Source of the DNA: Bacteroidales bacterium
GTDB taxonomy: Bacteria > Bacteroidota > Bacteroidia > Bacteroidales > UBA1556
Direction of reading: 5' to 3'
NCBI GenBank assembly: GCA_029939445.1
Contig: JAOZSY010000051.1
Coordinates: 1,226-6,979, forward strand
Length of the DNA stretch: 5,754 nucleotides
Shown: positions 1 to 5,754 of the stretch, one piece after another
Layout of the letters: every line of letters starts with the position of its first letter
Numbering within the stretch: the stretch's first letter is position 1
Translations under genes and position numbers: made by a program
Notes under the pieces: generated by a model
Seen by the model: only the letters and a program-made list of their open reading frames with translations
What the model was told of the DNA's origin: nothing
The model's database searches: none

Positions 1-1233
1 ATTGATTTATTTGGAAAGGGATTAAATGAGAAGCTTCTTAATATAAATGAAATAACAGATGTAGTAGAAATTTCGGGTTTTGTAGGAAAGCCAGAAATTG
101 CTCGTAAAACCCGTGGTGAGCAGTATTTCTTTGTAAATAAGCGATATATAAGGCATCCTTATCTCAACCATGCAGTGCAAGCTGCTTTTGAGGAATTAAT
201 TCCTAGTGGTGCTTTTGCTTCATATTTTATAAATTTCACTATTGATCCCGAAAAAGTGGATGTGAATATTCACCCCACAAAAACGGAAGTAAATTTTCAG
301 GATGAGAAAGCAATTTACTCCTTATTACGTGCCGCTGTAAAAATGACTCTTGGTAAATTTGCCTTTAGTCCTATCTTGGATTTTGAAACGGAGAGGAGTT
401 TTGATCATGCGCCACTGCCTCCTGGAGCCGAAGTTAAACAGCCAGAAATATATCATAACCCTGACTATAATCCCTTTAGTAATCCTATGGGAAAACCCTT
501 GGATGGAAATACAAGGAGTGACCCAAATTGGCATCCTTCAGAAATGGATGAGCGCCAACAAAATAATCATGAGAATTGGCAGAAGCTGTATCAAGATGAA
601 GCTACTACTGTTGAATCGGGAATGAGCTCCTCCCAAGTGCAGAGTGATGTGTTTTCTAAGGATATAGATTTGTCAGAATTATTATATTTCCAAGTTGCTA
701 ATAAATATATTGCTATGCCTTATGAGGACGGCCTTTGGTTGATTGATCAGCAGGGGGCTCACGAAAGAGTGCTCTTTGATAGGTTTAGTGCGATGATGGA
801 GAATGCAAAACCTGTTAGTCAGAAAAAATTATTTCCTGAAATAATAAGTTTTTCTGCCAATGATTTAGATATAATAAATGAGCTTTGGGAAGAGATTCAT
901 AAGCTGGGTTTTCAAATGAATAAGAATGATGAGGGTGAAATAGAAGTTAAAGGTGCTCCACCTGAATTTAATGAAGAATCTGTTCAAACTGTTTTTGAAG
1001 GAATGTTGGAGCATTATAAGAATAATCAAATTAATCTTCAATTGGATAAACATCAGAATATGGTACTGTCGATGGCTAAAAATCTTTCTGTTAATGGAGG
1101 TAAAAGGCTAAGTTATGAGGAGATTAACGCATTGATGGAGGCTTTTAGATATGCTAAACAGCAGGATTTCTCTCCTTCTGGAAATAGAATAATGTCATAT
1201 TTATCAGCACAAGAGTTGGCCGATAGATTTTAA
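1..1233 (+). CDS. mutL: DNA mismatch repair protein MutL, 5'-truncated by the window edge
   Basis: The frame is open from base 1, so this is the C-terminal 410 residues of MutL, the ATP-dependent dimer that links MutS mismatch recognition to strand excision. The N-terminal GHKL ATPase core lies upstream of the window. Fragment residues 1-115 are the transducer domain: GEQYFFVNKRYIRHP is the typical QYFFVNxRxxR segment, and VDVNIHPTKTEV carries the conserved Lys (residue 94) that contacts ATP in MutL. Residues about 117-220 form a polar, low-complexity linker. The C-terminal dimerisation domain starts near residue 228. Its nuclease motifs are degenerate: DQQGAHERVLFD (from base 745) replaces DQHAxxExxxxE, and SPSGNR (1171-1188) replaces CPHGRP, so endonuclease activity is doubtful. 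The GTG at 175 is internal and not the start. The rhomboid gene follows after 27 bp, probably in the same transcript. Identity is very secure. Confidence 0.96.
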   Translation: MDLFGKGLNEKLLNINEITDVVEISGFVGKPEIARKTRGEQYFFVNKRYIRHPYLNHAVQAAFEELIPSGAFASYFINFTIDPEKVDVNIHPTKTEVNFQDEKAIYSLLRAAVKMTLGKFAFSPILDFETERSFDHAPLPPGAEVKQPEIYHNPDYNPFSNPMGKPLDGNTRSDPNWHPSEMDERQQNNHENWQKLYQDEATTVESGMSSSQVQSDVFSKDIDLSELLYFQVANKYIAMPYEDGLWLIDQQGAHERVLFDRFSAMMENAKPVSQKKLFPEIISFSANDLDIINELWEEIHKLGFQMNKNDEGEIEVKGAPPEFNEESVQTVFEGMLEHYKNNQINLQLDKHQNMVLSMAKNLSVNGGKRLSYEEINALMEAFRYAKQQDFSPSGNRIMSYLSAQELADRF

Positions 1234-1260
1234 TGAATAGAAAATTGAAAAATATATAAT

Positions 1261-1998
1261 ATGAGTCAAATAAGAATGGGAGGCTACCAAATGCTTCCAC
1301 CAATAGTAAAGAACTTAATAATAGTAAATGTATTATTCTTTCTTGCTACAATGAGTCTTGGCAATTTCTTTAATCTGGAGCATTATTTTGCATTGCATTA
1401 TTTTACGTCGCCTTATTTTATGCCACATCAAATTATTACTTATATGTTTATGCATGGTGGTTTTTCTCATATTCTTTTCAATATGTTTGCCCTTTGGATG
1501 TTTGGTGCTAATATGGAAAATATATGGGGTCCAAAACGATTCCTTACATTCTATATGGTGGCAGGTATCGGCGCAGGTGTAGTTCAGTTATTGTTTATGC
1601 AAATCCAATATATGAATTACGCTTCGGAATTGGATGCGCAAACCATAGAATATATTATACGAGAAGGAACGGCAATTGTTGAAAGTGGTCGCAACTGGAC
1701 TGATGTAAATATGGGAGGGCTTAATAGTATAATAAATACTCCTGTAGTTGGAGCCTCTGGTGCTGTTTATGGATTACTCTTGGCTTTTGGAATGACTTTC
1801 CCCAATGCAATTATATATATATACTTCCTTTTTCCAATGAAGGCAAAATGGTTTGTTTTAGCTTTTGGTGCTCTTGAGCTATTCTCTGGTATTCGTAATA
1901 GTGCAACTGATAATGTTGCTCACTTTGCCCATCTTGGCGGTATGCTGTTTGGCTTTATCCTTATTAAATATTGGCAGAAAAAACAGTTTAGGTTTTAG
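1261..1998 (+). CDS. Rhomboid family intramembrane serine protease (apparently active)
   Basis: A 245-residue inner-membrane protease that should cut transmembrane substrates within the bilayer. About six hydrophobic segments are visible, near residues 15-35, 57-82, 93-115, 164-180, 183-210 and 219-237. The catalytic Ser is S166 in GASGAVYG. The catalytic His is H224 in AHLGG, with the common extra His at H221. The oxyanion-hole pair is H70 and N74 in SHILFN, before a WMFG segment. A polar insert at residues about 116-160 separates the third and fourth segments, and the stretch FPNAIIYIYFLFPMKAKW is what I associate with Bacteroidota members. The ATG at 1261 gives the expected N-terminus (MLPPIVKNLIIVN follows the first residues); there is no clear Shine-Dalgarno. 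It lies 27 bp after mutL with no visible terminator or promoter between them, so co-transcription is likely. The substrate cannot be inferred. Confidence 0.95.
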   Translation: MSQIRMGGYQMLPPIVKNLIIVNVLFFLATMSLGNFFNLEHYFALHYFTSPYFMPHQIITYMFMHGGFSHILFNMFALWMFGANMENIWGPKRFLTFYMVAGIGAGVVQLLFMQIQYMNYASELDAQTIEYIIREGTAIVESGRNWTDVNMGGLNSIINTPVVGASGAVYGLLLAFGMTFPNAIIYIYFLFPMKAKWFVLAFGALELFSGIRNSATDNVAHFAHLGGMLFGFILIKYWQKKQFRF

Positions 1999-2189
1999 TG
2001 CTTAATTCTCCAATTTAGTACAAAATAGGCTGTTTACTGTATGTGAATATATGTATGAATTCTAATGGTCTTTTGAGAAACTTACACTTCTAGCAGCACT
2101 AGTATATTATTGCATTAATTTGTAGTAATACATGTTTTTATTGCGCTTACACAAATAGATTACCTTTGCCAACTAATTATTATTAAAAT
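1999..2189. other. Intergenic gap between rhomboid and helicase genes
   Basis: This 191-bp A/T-rich gap is the largest gene-free stretch between coding regions. I see no open frame worth calling, no tRNA and no strong terminator hairpin for the upstream gene. Its 3' end contains the helicase promoter, annotated separately. A small inverted repeat, CTAG-CAGCA-CTAG, lies at about 2091-2103, but it is too short to interpret. Confidence 0.6.
2141..2168 (+). promoter_or_regulatory. Predicted Bacteroidota-type promoter for the DEAD-box helicase
   Basis: TTG at 2141-2143 is followed, after 17 bp, by TACCTTTG at 2161-2168. This is an exact match to the -7 element TAnnTTTG recognised by the primary sigma factor in Bacteroidota, with a -33 TTG at an accepted distance. 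Transcription would begin near 2174-2176, leaving a short A/T-rich leader of about 15 nt before the ATG at 2190. No Shine-Dalgarno is seen in that leader, which is common in this phylum. Confidence 0.7.
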
Positions 2190-3533
2190 ATGACATTTAA
2201 AGAACTAAATATAATAGAACCAATACTTGATGCTCTAAGAGATGAGGGTTACGAAAAACCATCACCGATTCAAGAGCAGTCAATACCTATTCTTTTAAAA
2301 GGAAAGGATTTATTGGGTTGTGCGCAAACTGGTACAGGAAAAACTGCAGCTTTTGCAATTCCTATTTTGCAGCAATTATATCAAAATAGACAAAGAAATC
2401 AAGGTGGTAGAAAAATCAAAGCTTTAATAGTAACTCCTACACGAGAGCTTGCTATACAAATTGATGATAGTTTTACCAAATATGGAAAAAATACAGGACT
2501 ACGAAATACTGTAGTTTTTGGTGGGGTGAAGCAAGGTTCTCAAACCAATGAATTAAGAAAAGGAATTGATATTTTAGTAGCTACTCCTGGGCGATTATTG
2601 GATTTAATAGGTCAAGGATTAATCACTTTAAAACACATTGAATTTTTGGTGCTAGATGAGGCAGATCACATGTTGGATATGGGTTTTATCCATGATATTA
2701 AAAGAATTATGGCTCTTTTGCCTCGCAAAAGACAATCATTATTCTTTTCAGCAACAATGCCTCCTGACATTGTTAAGCTCTCGGGCCAAATACTTGGTCA
2801 TCCAGAGAAAGTTACCATTAACCCTGAAAAACCTACTGCCGAAAAAGTTGAACAATCACTATATTATGTGGTTAAGAAAGCTAAATCTAAATTGTTGATT
2901 CACCTTTTGCAGGAGCAAAATTATTATTCTGTTTTGGTGTTTTCGCGAACAAAACATGGGGCTGATAAAATAGTGAAATTGCTAAATCGTGCCAACATAA
3001 AAGCCGAGGCTATTCATGGAAATAAGTCGCAAAGTGCAAGACAAAGAGCATTAAAGAATTTCAAAGAAGGTCAAACTCACGTGCTAGTAGCTACTGATAT
3101 TGCTGCTCGTGGTATTGACGTTTCTGGATTGGCTCTGGTAGTAAATTATGATTTGCCAGCAGTTTCTGAAACATATGTGCATCGTATTGGTCGTACTGGT
3201 AGGGCTAGTGCTAGTGGTATATCAATTTCTTTTTGCCAGCCCGACGAAAGAGCTTTTCTTAAAGATATCCAAAAGCTTATTAGTAAGAAAATTGATGTTG
3301 TTACGGATCATCCTTTTGTAGATGAGATAGATGATAGCCCTGAAAAGCAAACTAGACCGCCACGCCAAAATCGTAATAAGAAGAAAAGTGGAGGTTCTGT
3401 AAATAGAAATTCTAGCAGCAAGCAAGGAAATAGAGATTCTAGAAAATCAAATGATAATAAACGCTCGGAAGGAGCAAGTAGAAGTAAAGGTAACGTTGGT
3501 AATAGAAGATCTAGTGCAGCTAAAAAATATTAG
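2190..3533 (+). CDS. DEAD-box ATP-dependent RNA helicase, RhlE-like
   Basis: A 447-residue RNA helicase that uses ATP to unwind short RNA duplexes, with likely roles in ribosome assembly, mRNA turnover or cold growth. All motifs are intact: Q motif (F3 and PSPIQEQ at 24-30), motif I AQTGTGKT (45-52), Ia PTREL (83-87), Ib TPGR (132-135), II DEAD (156-159), III SAT (187-189), IV VFSRTKHG (250-257), V ATDIAARGID (301-310) and VI HRIGRTGR (331-338). Residues about 385-447 form a basic tail rich in Ser, Asn, Arg and Lys, probably disordered and RNA-binding, as is usual for bacterial RhlE proteins. The Q-motif Phe at residue 3 supports the ATG at 2190. The gene has its own promoter (2141-2168). It sits between two rhomboid-fold genes with which it has no obvious functional connection. 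The family is certain; the RhlE subgroup is likely, but paralogues are common in Bacteroidota. Confidence 0.96.
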   Translation: MTFKELNIIEPILDALRDEGYEKPSPIQEQSIPILLKGKDLLGCAQTGTGKTAAFAIPILQQLYQNRQRNQGGRKIKALIVTPTRELAIQIDDSFTKYGKNTGLRNTVVFGGVKQGSQTNELRKGIDILVATPGRLLDLIGQGLITLKHIEFLVLDEADHMLDMGFIHDIKRIMALLPRKRQSLFFSATMPPDIVKLSGQILGHPEKVTINPEKPTAEKVEQSLYYVVKKAKSKLLIHLLQEQNYYSVLVFSRTKHGADKIVKLLNRANIKAEAIHGNKSQSARQRALKNFKEGQTHVLVATDIAARGIDVSGLALVVNYDLPAVSETYVHRIGRTGRASASGISISFCQPDERAFLKDIQKLISKKIDVVTDHPFVDEIDDSPEKQTRPPRQNRNKKKSGGSVNRNSSSKQGNRDSRKSNDNKRSEGASRSKGNVGNRRSSAAKKY

Positions 3534-3575
3534 TATTGACTACCTACTAATTACTTTTTTAAATAGTTAAAATAT

Positions 3576-4352
3576 ATGTTTAATACAAACAATCCCATGC
3601 AAGGGGGAAATATAAAGGATTATTATAAGAATTTTTATAATACTAATAAGCTAATTGTTATTATGATGGCAATAAGTTTAGTAGCTTCTCTTATTGCTGG
3701 AGATAATATTCTGCATATTCTTTATAATGTTTACTTGATTTACTTTGGAGGTTTTCTTTTAAAGCAGAATTTGGGAGAACAAAAAGTGCTTTCTACTTTT
3801 ATACTATCAGCAACAGTAGGTTTTGGAGTTTTTGCTATAAATTTTAGTGAACTTATGCTTACTCCAATTGGAATATCAGCATTTATAGGAGCTGGTGCAA
3901 TTGGATTGTTAGCTGCTGCGGCAACTTACGCTCCCAATATGGAAATAGTGATGGTTCTTATTGGCAGAGTTAAAATTAAATGGGTAGCTCTAGTTCTAAT
4001 AGCTTTGGATCTAATGAGTATTATGAGTGAGGGGCAGGAGCACCGAATTAGTAATATTGGTGGTGCTGGCTTTGGTTATCTTAGTATTATGATGATGAAA
4101 CAGCAATCTGGAATGAATTATAAAAGCCCTTTCTCAGGTCTGTTTAGTAAAAAGCCTAAATTTACCTCTACAGTAAACGATTCTTATACAAAGAATGATA
4201 CTCAGAAATCAACTGACGAAGAGTATAATAAACATAAGCAAGAAGAGCAGAAAGACATAGATATTATTCTTGAAAAAGTTAGACAACAAGGTTATGAAGG
4301 TTTAACAAAGGACGAAAAGCAAAAACTATTTAATAGAAGCAAAGAGCTTTAA
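3576..4352 (+). CDS. Rhomboid-fold membrane protein lacking catalytic Ser and His (probable pseudoprotease)
   Basis: A 258-residue polytopic membrane protein of the rhomboid superfamily, shorter in its loops than the upstream rhomboid. The fold is recognised from HILYN (H47, N51), which matches the oxyanion-hole HxxxN, from AAAATYAPNMEIVMVLIGRVKIKW (113-136; compare xxTYxPNxxIxLLFIGxVKLKY), and from IGGAGFGY (161-168; compare LGGALFGY). The catalytic positions are changed: the GASG/GASA site reads IGAGAIG (104-110) with no Ser, and AHLGG reads SNIGG, putting N160 in place of the His. The C-terminal segment at 227-258 (DIDIILEKV, GYEGLTKDEKQKLF) is a soluble motif I associate with Bacteroidota rhomboids; a polar linker (about 190-226) precedes it. 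The frame is intact, so this is not gene decay. The next gene starts 2 bp downstream, indicating co-transcription and translational coupling. The superfamily call is likely; the role is unknown, perhaps binding membrane proteins as iRhoms and derlins do. Confidence 0.82.
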   Translation: MFNTNNPMQGGNIKDYYKNFYNTNKLIVIMMAISLVASLIAGDNILHILYNVYLIYFGGFLLKQNLGEQKVLSTFILSATVGFGVFAINFSELMLTPIGISAFIGAGAIGLLAAAATYAPNMEIVMVLIGRVKIKWVALVLIALDLMSIMSEGQEHRISNIGGAGFGYLSIMMMKQQSGMNYKSPFSGLFSKKPKFTSTVNDSYTKNDTQKSTDEEYNKHKQEEQKDIDIILEKVRQQGYEGLTKDEKQKLFNRSKEL

Positions 4353-4354
4353 TT

Positions 4355-5470
4355 ATGGAACGTCAGCGAATAGGGTTTATAGGATATATTATGCGACTAA
4401 TAAACTGGATATTTATTCTAAGTTTATTATTATCATATATGGCTCAGTGGATTAGCCCCGAGGTGTTTTGGCCAATTTCATTCTTTGGATTGGCATATCC
4501 TATTTTAGTTATTGTAAATATTTTGTTCCTTACCCATTGGATTTTTCGCAGACGCAAGTTTCTTATCTACCCATTACTAGCAATAATGGTGGGTTTGCCA
4601 ATGCTTGGCCGCTTTGTGCAATTTGGTAGCAATACTGAGGTTATTGATGCTAATAATAATCTAAAAATAATTACTTATAATGTGCATGTGCTCGATTATT
4701 ATCATCAGCACTATGGTGGCTCTGGTTATGCTGGCGACCTTATTCTTGAGAAAATGAAACTTGAAAATGCAGATATATACTGTATGCAGGAATTTTATTA
4801 TAAAGGAGATAAAGGTAAAATGCTAATATCTAAATATAAAGAATATCTGAATACTCCTTATACATACCATAAACTATATGGCTCAAAAAATAGTAATATT
4901 GCTAATGTTATTTTTAGTAAACATCCTATAATTAGAAATGGAATTGTGGAAAACCCAAAGGATAAATATAAAATCCCAGGAATATTTGCAGATATTGAGC
5001 TTAATGGAAGTGAAATAAGGGTTTATAGTGTGCATTTAAAATCAATTCATATTTCTGGAAATATTGATTTAATAGATGATATATCTAATTTGGATACAGA
5101 AGAGGGACAACAAAAAGCTAAGGATAATTCAATTTACTTTATAAATAAGTTTAAGAAGGCTTTCTCGGAAAGATCAGTTCAGATTTCTTCTCTAAGAAAT
5201 CATATTGCTAATTCACCATTTCCAGTAATTATTGCAGGAGATTTTAATGATACTCCTAGCTCATACGCATATAGTCAGTTGCGTGATGGACTTGATGATG
5301 CCTTTGTGAAAAAAGGCGGTGGTTTTGGGCAAACCTATATTGGGCCTTATCCTAGTTTCAGAATTGATAATATCCTTTTCGACCCACAATTTACCTGCAC
5401 AGACTATAATACAATAAAAATAAAGCTCAGCGATCATTATCCTATTAGTGCTGAGTTTGGGATTTATTAA
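4355..5470 (+). CDS. Membrane-anchored endonuclease/exonuclease/phosphatase (EEP) family protein
   Basis: A 371-residue protein with a membrane-embedded N-terminus and a metal-dependent EEP-fold phosphodiesterase domain. Three hydrophobic segments (about residues 13-32, 38-62 and 68-88) are separated by a basic HWIFRRRKF turn. The catalytic domain begins near residue 101 and carries the expected residues in order: N109 in ITYNVH, E146 in CMQEF, H227 in YSVHL, D296 and N298 in AGDFND, D338 in FRIDNI, and D360-H361 in SDHYP. It is therefore probably active. The family hydrolyses phosphodiesters in nucleic acids, nucleotides, phosphoinositides or sphingolipids; the substrate here cannot be told. 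The three segments should place the catalytic domain on one side of the inner membrane, but I cannot settle which. The ATG lies 2 bp after the stop of the pseudo-rhomboid gene, so the two are co-expressed. No terminator hairpin follows; the gene ends 47 bp before the tandem repeats. Confidence 0.92.
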   Translation: MERQRIGFIGYIMRLINWIFILSLLLSYMAQWISPEVFWPISFFGLAYPILVIVNILFLTHWIFRRRKFLIYPLLAIMVGLPMLGRFVQFGSNTEVIDANNNLKIITYNVHVLDYYHQHYGGSGYAGDLILEKMKLENADIYCMQEFYYKGDKGKMLISKYKEYLNTPYTYHKLYGSKNSNIANVIFSKHPIIRNGIVENPKDKYKIPGIFADIELNGSEIRVYSVHLKSIHISGNIDLIDDISNLDTEEGQQKAKDNSIYFINKFKKAFSERSVQISSLRNHIANSPFPVIIAGDFNDTPSSYAYSQLRDGLDDAFVKKGGGFGQTYIGPYPSFRIDNILFDPQFTCTDYNTIKIKLSDHYPISAEFGIY

Positions 5471-5481
5471 TTTTTTAAAAC

Positions 5482-5511
5482 AAAGGCTAAAGGAAGAAAT
5501 AAAGGCTAAAG
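5482..5511. repeat. 11-bp direct repeat AAAGGCTAAAG, two copies
   Basis: AAAGGCTAAAG occurs at 5482-5492 and again at 5501-5511, separated by 8 bp, just downstream of the EEP gene and before the long tandem array. It could be a slippage product or the remnant of an insertion; nothing else about it points to a function. Confidence 0.7.
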
Positions 5512-5517
5512 TAGCAT

Positions 5518-5754
5518 CAGCCTGAGTGTTTTGCAAAAAAAGACACAAGACCTTTAACTTGCAGTTTCTATTATTATTAATTGTCGATAAAGTTAGAGTG
5601 GTAGACTGTCAGCCTGAGTGTTTTGCGAAAAAGACACAAGACCTTTAACTTGCAGTTTCTATTATTATTAATTGTCGATATAGCTTGAGTGGTAGACTGT
5701 CAGCCTGAGTGTTTTGCAAAAAAAGACACAAGACCTTTAACTTGCAGTTTCTAT
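5518..5754. repeat. Tandem repeat array, 91-92 bp period, at least 2.6 copies, cut by the window edge
   Basis: Three head-to-tail units start at 5518, 5610 and 5701, each opening with CAGCCTGAGTGTTTTGC. Unit 1 is 92 bp and unit 2 is 91 bp. Unit 3 runs to the window end after 54 bp. Units 1 and 3 are identical over those 54 bp. Unit 2 differs from unit 1 by one change and a one-base shortening in the A-run near its start, and by three substitutions near its end (GATAAAGTTAGAG versus GATATAGCTTGAG). The period is not a multiple of three and all frames are interrupted by stops, so the array is not coding. The homogeneous unit without unique spacers rules out an ordinary CRISPR array. It could be an intergenic minisatellite, a REP-like element array, or repeated small RNA or protein-binding sites. 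Total copy number is unknown. Confidence 0.95.
5526..5546. other. Hairpin in repeat unit 1, conserved in units 2 and 3
   Basis: GTGTTTT can pair with AAGACAC (7 bp, including one G-U wobble in RNA) around the 7-nt loop GCAAAAA. The same stem occurs in unit 2 at 5618-5637, with the 6-nt loop GCGAAA, and in unit 3 at 5709-5729, with the loop of unit 1. The stem is short and A/T-rich and has no following T-run on the + strand, so I do not call it a terminator. Confidence 0.5.

Noticed and set aside
175..177. GTG as the start of a shorter MutL-like protein
   Set aside because: The same frame is open to base 1, and the upstream codons encode conserved MutL transducer-domain sequence.
1812..1823. 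(TA)6 tract inside the rhomboid gene as a phase-variation switch
   Set aside because: It is short and encodes ordinary Ile/Tyr residues in a membrane segment; without strain comparison there is no sign that it varies.
3536..3559. Promoter for the pseudo-rhomboid gene (TTG at 3536, TACTTTTT at 3552)
   Set aside because: The -7 element is imperfect and the 13-bp spacer is too short for the Bacteroidota promoter pattern.
3531..3560. Rho-independent terminator after the helicase gene (TAGTA/TACTA with a T-run at 3555-3560)
   Set aside because: The stem is only 5 A/T-rich base pairs with a 9-nt loop, overlaps the stop codon and is separated from the T-run, so it is probably too weak to count.
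5261..5548. Minus-strand 95-codon open frame over the end of the EEP gene and the first repeat
   Set aside because: It is antisense to a well-supported gene, has no recognisable protein features, and runs into non-coding repeat DNA.
5518..5754. CRISPR array
   Set aside because: The units are near-identical over their whole 91-92 bp, with no unique spacers between short repeats, and no cas gene is visible.
5518..5754. Integron attC sites
   Set aside because: The period is in the right size range, but no RYYYAAC/GTTRRRY core pair is conserved across the units, and there are no cassettes between them.

Overview
The window looks like AT-rich chromosomal DNA of a member of the Bacteroidota. Four things suggest this. 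Genes lack a clear Shine-Dalgarno sequence and instead have A/T-rich leaders. The one convincing promoter (2141-2168) has the Bacteroidota form TTG-N17-TAnnTTTG. The MutL, rhomboid, RhlE-like helicase and membrane-anchored phosphodiesterase sequences all read like Bacteroidota versions. The gene order mutL - rhomboid - (second rhomboid) - endonuclease/exonuclease/phosphatase protein is, as far as I recall, common in that phylum. I could not run any search, so family and lineage calls rest on motif recognition.

Layout: every gene is on the + strand. The 3' two thirds of mutL (1-1233) enters from the left edge. A full-length rhomboid intramembrane protease (1261-1998) follows after 27 bp. A 191-bp gap (1999-2189) holds the promoter of a RhlE-type DEAD-box RNA helicase (2190-3533). 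After 42 bp comes a second rhomboid-fold membrane protein (3576-4352) that has lost the catalytic Ser and His. Two bases further on is a membrane-anchored endonuclease/exonuclease/phosphatase-family protein (4355-5470). From 5518 to the right edge runs a non-coding tandem repeat with a 91-92 bp period, cut off in its third copy.

How the parts relate: mutL and the first rhomboid gene are probably co-transcribed. The helicase starts a new transcript that may continue into the pseudo-rhomboid and the phosphodiesterase, which are almost certainly co-transcribed with each other. MutL acts in mismatch repair and the helicase in RNA remodelling. The two rhomboid-fold proteins and the anchored phosphodiesterase sit in the inner membrane. 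No direct functional link between the repair and membrane genes can be read from the sequence.

The most notable points are the catalytically dead rhomboid beside an apparently active one, and the tandem repeat array with a conserved hairpin. A lesser one is the degenerate metal-binding endonuclease motifs of MutL.
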